Positions 5,462-10,517 of a stretch of 10,517 nt of DNA are shown here, piece by piece (position 1 is the stretch's first letter; every line of letters begins with the position of its first letter). The notes under the pieces are model-generated. The model worked only from the letters and a program-made list of their open reading frames with translations. It searched no databases and was not told where the DNA came from. The DNA comes from Candidatus Omnitrophota bacterium. Its GTDB lineage: Bacteria; Omnitrophota; Gorgyraeia; Gygaellales; Profunditerraquicolaceae. The position numbers were made by a program, and so were the translations under genes. The stretch is taken from the NCBI GenBank assembly GCA_028714595.1, contig JAQTMD010000044.1, positions 1-10,517 of the forward strand, given 5' to 3'.

Positions 5462-7213
5462 ATGCACGAGAAACGCATTGGAAAAGTAAGCAAGGTAAGC
5501 GGGAACATGGTGAGCGTGCAGACCGATTCCGTAGTCATTCAGAACGAGGTCGCGTATGTACGGCACGCAGATGAGGCGCTCAAGGCCGAGGTCATCCGCG
5601 TGCGCGGTAACGTTGCCGAGACCCAGGTCTTTGAGAACACCGCGGGGCTTGCGATCAACGACGCCGTGGAATTTACCGGCGAGCTGCTTTCCGTAAGCCT
5701 TGGCCCGGGGCTCCTGGGCCAGGTCTTTGACGGGCTGCAGAACCCGCTCCCTGAGCTGGCGCAGGCGCACGGATTCTTCTTAAAGCGCGGGGCGTACATG
5801 AACTCGCTTACCGAAGATGCGCAGTGGGAATTCATGCCGCTTGCCAAGCCGCAGGATAAGGTGCGCGCGGGCGACAAGCTCGGCAGCGTCCCGGAAAAGA
5901 TATTCACGCATCATATCATGGTACCGTTCGGCCTTGCCGGGATATGGGAAGTGGTCTTTGTCGCCCCGGCGGGCAAATATACTATGAAACAACCGATCGC
6001 GCGGCTGCGCAATCGGGCCGGAGGAGAGCAGGATGTCTTTCTTAAACAGGAGTGGCCGGTCAAAATCCCCATCAAGGCCTACGCGGAAAAATTAAAACCG
6101 CAGCAGCCGTTAGTCACCAGGATACGCCTCATCGATTCCTTATTTCCCGTGGCGCTGGGCGGCACCTACTGTATTCCCGGGCCGTTCGGCGCAGGCAAGA
6201 CCGTCTTACAGCAGCTTACCAGCCGCCATGCGGAAGTGGATGTCGTGGTGATCGCTGCCTGCGGCGAGCGCGCAGGCGAGGTCGTGGAGACCTTAAAGAC
6301 GTTCCCGAGATTGATCGACCCCCGCACGCAAAGGCCTTTGAGCGACCGCACGGTGATCATCTGCAATACCAGTTCCATGCCGGTGGCAGCGCGGGAGTCA
6401 AGCGTGTATACTGCGGTGACCATCGCCGAATACTACCGCCAGATGGGCTTGAATGTTCTGCTCTTAGCCGATTCTACTTCCCGGTGGGCGCAGGCAATGC
6501 GCGAGATGTCCGGGAGGCTCGAAGAGATCCCCGGTGAAGAGGCGTTCCCGGCATATCTTGAATCGCGCATCGCCTCCTTCTATGAACGGGCGGGATGCGT
6601 GCGCCTGAACGACGGACGCATTGCCTCGGTGACGATCGGCGGGACGGTCAGCCCTGCCGGCGGAAATTTCGAGGAGCCGGTGACCCAGGCGACCTTGAAA
6701 GTCGTCGGCGCCTTCCACGGTCTTTCCCGCGAGCGTTCTGACGCGCGCCGGTACCCGGCCATCGACCCTTTGATCAGCTGGAGCAAATACCCCGGCGTCA
6801 TCCCTGCCGAGCAGCGGGAAAAAGGGCATGCCATTTTGCGCAAAAGCCATGAGGTGGCGCAGATGATGAAGGTCATCGGCGAAGAAGGCACTGCGCTGGC
6901 AGATTACATCGATTACCTGAAGGGAGAATTCTTTGATTTTGTCTATCTGCAGCAGAACGCCTTTGACGCCGTAGACGAAGCCTGTCCTGCCGGGCGCCAG
7001 AAATACGTCTTCGCTTTCATCTGCGGCATCATCGAAACGGAATTCTCTTTTGAAGACAAATCACAGGCGCTGCACTTTTTCCAGCAACTGCGCCAGCTTT
7101 TCAAGGGATGGAATTCGTGTCCTTTTGATTCCGAGGAATTCCGCAAGACAGAGACAGAGATATCGCTCCTCTTAGGACAGAAGCGCAAGGCGAAAGAAAA
7201 AAGCCATGCATAA
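5462..7213 (+). CDS. atpA: V/A-type ATP synthase catalytic subunit A
   Basis: This 583-residue protein (normal length) is the catalytic subunit that makes or breaks ATP in the A3B3 head on the cytoplasmic face. Domains: a beta-barrel (about 1-75); the family-specific inserted 'non-homologous' region (about 110-190); the nucleotide domain with P-loop GPFGAGKT (residues 240-247, Lys246), CGERAGE (267-273) with the catalytic glutamate Glu269, ICNTSSMPVAARESS (300-314), and Walker B LLLAD followed by STSRW (333-342); the conserved GGTVSPAGGNFEEPV region (near 392-406); and a helical C-terminus. All residues needed for ATP turnover are present. The GERAGE and NTSSMPVAARESS wording resembles chlamydial-type A subunits more than archaeal ones. 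AAGGA at 5451-5455 precedes the ATG by 6 bases. The 3' end overlaps atpB by 8 bases. Confidence 0.97.
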   Translation: MHEKRIGKVSKVSGNMVSVQTDSVVIQNEVAYVRHADEALKAEVIRVRGNVAETQVFENTAGLAINDAVEFTGELLSVSLGPGLLGQVFDGLQNPLPELAQAHGFFLKRGAYMNSLTEDAQWEFMPLAKPQDKVRAGDKLGSVPEKIFTHHIMVPFGLAGIWEVVFVAPAGKYTMKQPIARLRNRAGGEQDVFLKQEWPVKIPIKAYAEKLKPQQPLVTRIRLIDSLFPVALGGTYCIPGPFGAGKTVLQQLTSRHAEVDVVVIAACGERAGEVVETLKTFPRLIDPRTQRPLSDRTVIICNTSSMPVAARESSVYTAVTIAEYYRQMGLNVLLLADSTSRWAQAMREMSGRLEEIPGEEAFPAYLESRIASFYERAGCVRLNDGRIASVTIGGTVSPAGGNFEEPVTQATLKVVGAFHGLSRERSDARRYPAIDPLISWSKYPGVIPAEQREKGHAILRKSHEVAQMMKVIGEEGTALADYIDYLKGEFFDFVYLQQNAFDAVDEACPAGRQKYVFAFICGIIETEFSFEDKSQALHFFQQLRQLFKGWNSCPFDSEEFRKTETEISLLLGQKRKAKEKSHA

Positions 7214-8498
7214 AGTTTATTCCAATATCATCCAGATCGCCGGCGATGTGATCACGGTCGAGGCTGACGGCGTAGGCTACAATGAGATCGCCCAGATCAC
7301 GACCGGTCGAGGCGTATCGTTAGCGCAGGTGATCAAGCTGGACGGAGAGCGCGTGTCGCTGCAGGTTTTTGCCGGCAGCAAAGGAGTTTCAACCGGCGAC
7401 AAGGTCAGGTTCCTGGGCCATCCCATGCGCGTCGCCACCGGCGATGACCTCATGGGCAGGATCTTTAACGGCAGCGGCCTGCCGTTGGACAAAGGGCCGG
7501 TCTTGACCGAAAACCTTGCGGATATCGCCGGGCCGCCGGTCAATCCCATCAAGCGCGTTATCCCGAACAAGATGGTCCGCACCGGTATTCCCATGATCGA
7601 TGTATTCAATTCGCTGGTCGTCTCGCAGAAACTGCCCATCTTTTCCATTGCCGGCGAGCCGTACAACGAACTCCTGGCCCGCATCGCCATCCAGGCAGAA
7701 GTAGACGTCATCATTTTAGGCGGCATGGGATTAAAATACGACGATTACCTTTTCTTCCGGGACACGCTGGAGGAAAACGGGGCGCTTGCCCGCTCCATCT
7801 TTTTTATCCATACCGCCGCAGATCCGACGGTGGAGTGCCTCCTGGTACCGGATATAGCCCTGGCAGTGGCCGAAGATTTTGCGCTCAAAGGCAAGAACGT
7901 CCTGGTGCTCCTTTCGGATATGACGAATTTCGCCGATGCGCTGAAAGAGATCGCCATCACCATGGAGCAGGTACCTTCCAACCGCGGCTACCCCGGCGAC
8001 CTCTACAGCCAGCTGGCTGCCCGGTATGAGAAGGCGGTTGATTTCGATACCGCCGGTTCCATCACCATACTTGCCGCGACCACCATGCCCGGCGACGATG
8101 TCACGCATCCGGTGCCGGACAACACCGGTTATATCACCGAAGGCCAGTTCTACCTCAAAAACAAAGTCATAGAACCGTTTGGTTCTCTTTCCCGCCTGAA
8201 GCAGCAGGTAAACGGCACAACCCGTTCCGACCACCGCGCCATCATGGATACCACGATCCAGCTGTTTGCCAGCTACCGCGAGACACTGGAAAAACAGGCG
8301 ATGGGATTCCAGATGAGCGCCTGGGATACGAAGCTGCTTAAATACGGGAAGATGTTTGAGAAAGAGCTTATGTCGCTGGAAGTCAATATCCCGTTGGAGC
8401 GGGCGCTGGATACAGGCTGGCAGATCCTGGCCGAGTGTTTTGAGCCCGAAGAGACCGGGATCAAAAAGGCGCTCGTCGAACAGTATTGGCCGAAATAG
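7206..8498 (+). CDS. atpB: V/A-type ATP synthase regulatory subunit B (non-catalytic)
   Basis: This 430-residue protein alternates with subunit A in the head ring and completes the catalytic interfaces without turning over ATP. Seen: an N-terminal beta-barrel (about 1-75) with LMGRIFNGSGLPLD (82-95); the degenerate nucleotide loop SIAGEPYNELLA (147-158), which lacks the P-loop GK[ST] and so marks the non-catalytic role; VLLSDMTNFADALKEI (234-249); PSNRGYPGDLYSQLA (257-271), a signature of B subunits; and a DDVTHPVPDNTGYITEGQ region before the helical C-terminus. The length is slightly below archaeal B subunits (about 460) and fits the bacterial DUF2764-type operons. The ATG at 7206 lies inside the atpA stop region in another frame (8-base overlap), with no strong ribosome site, so translational coupling to atpA is likely and would help A:B balance. 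Confidence 0.97.
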   Translation: MHKVYSNIIQIAGDVITVEADGVGYNEIAQITTGRGVSLAQVIKLDGERVSLQVFAGSKGVSTGDKVRFLGHPMRVATGDDLMGRIFNGSGLPLDKGPVLTENLADIAGPPVNPIKRVIPNKMVRTGIPMIDVFNSLVVSQKLPIFSIAGEPYNELLARIAIQAEVDVIILGGMGLKYDDYLFFRDTLEENGALARSIFFIHTAADPTVECLLVPDIALAVAEDFALKGKNVLVLLSDMTNFADALKEIAITMEQVPSNRGYPGDLYSQLAARYEKAVDFDTAGSITILAATTMPGDDVTHPVPDNTGYITEGQFYLKNKVIEPFGSLSRLKQQVNGTTRSDHRAIMDTTIQLFASYRETLEKQAMGFQMSAWDTKLLKYGKMFEKELMSLEVNIPLERALDTGWQILAECFEPEETGIKKALVEQYWPK

Positions 8499-8509
8499 CT
8501 TTTTAGGAT

Positions 8510-9127
8510 ATGGCGAAGATAAAACTTACTAAGGGGGAATTAAAGCGGCAGCGCGATGCGCTCAAACAGTATGAGCGTTTTCTGCCGACCCTGCAGTTAA
8601 AAAAGCAGCAGCTGCAGATGGAGATAGTGCACTGGTATTCCCTGCTCGATGAGAAAAGGCGGCTGTACCAGGCGCGCAGGAGCGCCGCAGGAACCTGGGC
8701 AGGATTGCTGGTAGAAGCGCCGGAAGGGCTGCGAGATTGGGTGAGGCCGGTTTCCGTTGAAGTAAGCGCAAAAAACATTGCCGGCGTGGATGTTCCGGTG
8801 TTTGAAGCGGCCCGCTTCCAGGATGTAGAATATGACTTTTTTTATACTCCTGCCTGGGTAGACCATGCGTTGGAGGCGTTGCGGGAATTAGCAGGCCTTG
8901 TCAAAGAGATCGAGACAGTCCAGAAAGCCATCGATATCCTAAAAACAGAGCTGCGCATTACCACGCAACGGGTCAATCTTTTCGAAAAAGTGAAAATCCC
9001 AGAGGCCGAAGACGCGATCCGCAGGATCAAGATATACATCGGCGACCAGATGGCCAATGCCGTAGGGAGAAGCAAGGCCGCCAAGCGCAAGATCGAACAG
9101 CTGGAAACGGCGGGAGCGGCGCTGTGA
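8510..9127 (+). CDS. atpD: V/A-type ATP synthase subunit D (central rotor shaft)
   Basis: This 205-residue protein is the central shaft that turns inside the A3B3 ring. It shows the expected two long helices: an N-terminal one (about residues 8-58) beginning MAKIKLTKGELKRQRD and a C-terminal one (about 118-203), which would form an antiparallel coiled coil, joined by a short globular part (about 60-115). The family signature TTQRVNLFEKVKIPE (151-165) and the following RRIKIYIGDQ (171-180) with AVGRSKAAKRK (184-194) are clear. The start at 8510 matches the family N-terminus exactly, although the nearest AGGA (8505-8508) is too close to be a standard ribosome site. It follows atpB by 11 bases and overlaps atpI by 4 bases. 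In many enzymes D works with subunit F, which is not seen in this window. Confidence 0.95.
   Translation: MAKIKLTKGELKRQRDALKQYERFLPTLQLKKQQLQMEIVHWYSLLDEKRRLYQARRSAAGTWAGLLVEAPEGLRDWVRPVSVEVSAKNIAGVDVPVFEAARFQDVEYDFFYTPAWVDHALEALRELAGLVKEIETVQKAIDILKTELRITTQRVNLFEKVKIPEAEDAIRRIKIYIGDQMANAVGRSKAAKRKIEQLETAGAAL
9112..9116 (+). promoter_or_regulatory. Shine-Dalgarno site deciding the GTG start of atpI
   Basis: GGGAG inside the 3' end of atpD lies 7 bases before the GTG at 9124. The in-frame ATG at 9136 has no such site. The GTG start also gives an N-terminus (MIVPMKK) of the type usual in this family. Confidence 0.65.
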
Positions 9128-10517
9128 TCGTACCGATGAAGAAAATCTGGGTGGTATGTCTTGCCCGTGAGGCCCGCCAGGCCGTGGCTCATCTGCGCCG
9201 GGTCGGCGTGATGCATGTCGAGCACCAGCAGCCTCCGCAGGGCAAAGACATCACGGTTTTGTCCGAGGATATCGCCGCTGCAGAGTCGGCGCTGGACATC
9301 CTTTCGCAGTATTCCGAGGGCAAGGCGCGGTTGGCGCAGACAGCAGCTCCGGATTGGAAGCTTGCCTGCAGGCATATCATCGATCTGGCAAAACGCCTGG
9401 AGCAGTTGACGGACTTTTCGCGGCTGCTCAAAAGCAGGATCGCAGAATGGGAGCAGTGGGGCGATTTCGACCCTCATGCGCTTGATGCGCTCGCGCGCAA
9501 AAACGTTTTTATCAGATTCTACCAGATCCCGGTCAAGGAAGCCAGCGCCGTGGCAGACGGTTGTATCGTACGCGCGGTTTCGGTACGCGGCGGCACCGCC
9601 AATTGCGTGGTCGTCAGCAGGGAAAAGAAAGAGCTTCCCTTCAGGGAAGTCGCTCCGCCCAAAGCTTCCCTCGGCGCGATGCGCCAGCGGCTCGAGCAGG
9701 ATGCGTTGGTCGAGAAGGCATTGAAGAAGGACCTCGCCCGGCACGCCGACCATTATGCAGACATCCGTGCGCAGCGGGACGCATTGAAGAAGGAGCTGGA
9801 GTTCCAGCAGGCAGTAACCGGAATGGGACTAGAAGGATCGCTGGGGTACATCAAAGGCTATGCGCCGCATGACCGGGTGGAACTGGTACAGCGGGAAGCA
9901 AGGCGTCAGGACTGGGGCCTGTTAATCGAAGACCCGGCTGAGGACGACTCTGTACCGACCTTATTGCGTCAGCCGAGCTGGATCGCCGTCATCCGCCCGC
10001 TCTTGGACTTTCTGGGCATTATCCCGGGATACCGGGAGATGGACGTCAGCCTGACCTTTCTGGTCTTTTTTAGTATCTTTTTCGGCATACTTATCGGAGA
10101 CGCAGGATACGGTCTGGCGTATTTATTGTTGACGCGTTTCTTTTTACGCAAGAAATTGGGGACGCGGCACGCTGCGGCCACAACGCTTTTATATGTGCTG
10201 AGCTGTTCTGCGATCATGTGGGGGGTGTTCACCGGAACCTTTTTCGGGCAGGAATGGCTGGCAGTGCGGGGGATACGCGGCCTTGTCCCGGTGCTGAATG
10301 ACGCGAAATTTGCGCAGACGCTCTGTTTTTTTCTCGGCGCGCTGCAGTTGTCCATCGCGCATTCGTGGAGGACGGTTTTAAAACTGCCGTCGTTGTCGGC
10401 CCTGGCAGACGTTGGCTGGCTCCTGGTCGTCTGGTCGGCATTTTTTCTCGCGCGCACGCTCATCCTGGGAGACCCGTTCCCGGCGTTCGAAAAACCGCTT
10501 ATCTATGGCGGGATCAG
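9124..10517 (+). CDS. atpI: V/A-type ATP synthase subunit I/a, membrane stator (3' end outside window)
   Basis: The frame is open from the GTG at 9124 to the window end, giving 464 complete codons without a stop. The protein is the stator that forms the ion half-channels against the proteolipid ring and carries the peripheral stalk. Residues 1 to about 300 form the cytoplasmic arm, with helices such as LVEKALKKDLARHADHY, and GSLGYIKGYAP, typical of the arm's globular end. The membrane part begins near residue 306: first segment about 308-335 with the family signature FFGILIGDAGYGL (GDAGYG at 325-330), second about 350-375 ending GVFTGTFFG, third about 397-419 with GALQLSIAHS, fourth about 426-448. 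The essential channel arginine should lie in the missing part, so ion choice cannot be judged. The GTGA overlap with the atpD stop suggests coupled translation. Family members are usually about 580-660 residues, so roughly a quarter is missing. Confidence 0.92.
   Translation, partial: MIVPMKKIWVVCLAREARQAVAHLRRVGVMHVEHQQPPQGKDITVLSEDIAAAESALDILSQYSEGKARLAQTAAPDWKLACRHIIDLAKRLEQLTDFSRLLKSRIAEWEQWGDFDPHALDALARKNVFIRFYQIPVKEASAVADGCIVRAVSVRGGTANCVVVSREKKELPFREVAPPKASLGAMRQRLEQDALVEKALKKDLARHADHYADIRAQRDALKKELEFQQAVTGMGLEGSLGYIKGYAPHDRVELVQREARRQDWGLLIEDPAEDDSVPTLLRQPSWIAVIRPLLDFLGIIPGYREMDVSLTFLVFFSIFFGILIGDAGYGLAYLLLTRFFLRKKLGTRHAAATTLLYVLSCSAIMWGVFTGTFFGQEWLAVRGIRGLVPVLNDAKFAQTLCFFLGALQLSIAHSWRTVLKLPSLSALADVGWLLVVWSAFFLARTLILGDPFPAFEKPLIYGGI

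Noticed and set aside
7206..8498. Loss of the P-loop lysine in subunit B as a sign of a broken gene
   Set aside because: B subunits of V/A-type ATPases are normally non-catalytic and lack GK[ST]; all other B signatures are intact.
8842..9753. Long open frame on the minus strand opposite atpD and atpI (303 codons)
   Set aside because: The plus strand here carries two recognisable ATPase subunits; the minus-strand product has no recognisable features.

Overview
All recognisable genes lie on the + strand and are tightly packed, with no gene-free stretch over 100 bases. They form two blocks: a pyrimidine (UMP) biosynthesis block carrying two unrelated membrane or surface genes, then a V/A-type rotary ATPase operon cut off by the right edge. 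The ATPase gene order E - DUF2764 - A - B - D - I is the bacterial form known from Chlamydiae and several other bacterial phyla. The nearest lineage I can suggest is the PVC superphylum (Planctomycetes-Verrucomicrobia-Chlamydiae), for example Omnitrophota. That is an inference from gene order and protein style, not a proven placement. The GC content is moderately high and the standard bacterial code fits every gene.

Layout: 1-294 is the 3' end of an unidentified membrane protein gene that overlaps pyrK by 38 bases. 257-1024 is pyrK, the electron-transfer subunit of dihydroorotate dehydrogenase B. 1066-2214 is a family 2 glycosyltransferase with C-terminal membrane segments. A perfect hairpin (2230-2255) follows it. 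2294-2656 is a half-length TSUP/TauE-SafE transporter. It overlaps pyrD (2653-3576), which overlaps pyrF (3570-4244). A short spacer with two hairpins (4256-4300) leads into the ATPase operon: atpE 4311-4916, DUF2764 4919-5443, atpA 5462-7213, atpB 7206-8498, atpD 8510-9127, and the 5' part of atpI from 9124 to the window end.

Functionally, PyrD and PyrK should form the NAD-linked class 1B dihydroorotate dehydrogenase that makes orotate, and PyrF carries out the last step to UMP. The ATPase genes supply the catalytic head (A3B3), the central shaft (D), the peripheral stalk (E) and the membrane stator (I). The proteolipid gene (K) is expected just beyond the right edge. No separate genes for the usual C, F and G subunits are present between E and I, which makes the DUF2764 protein the most interesting poorly characterised component here. 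I saw no mobile element, CRISPR array, tRNA or rRNA.
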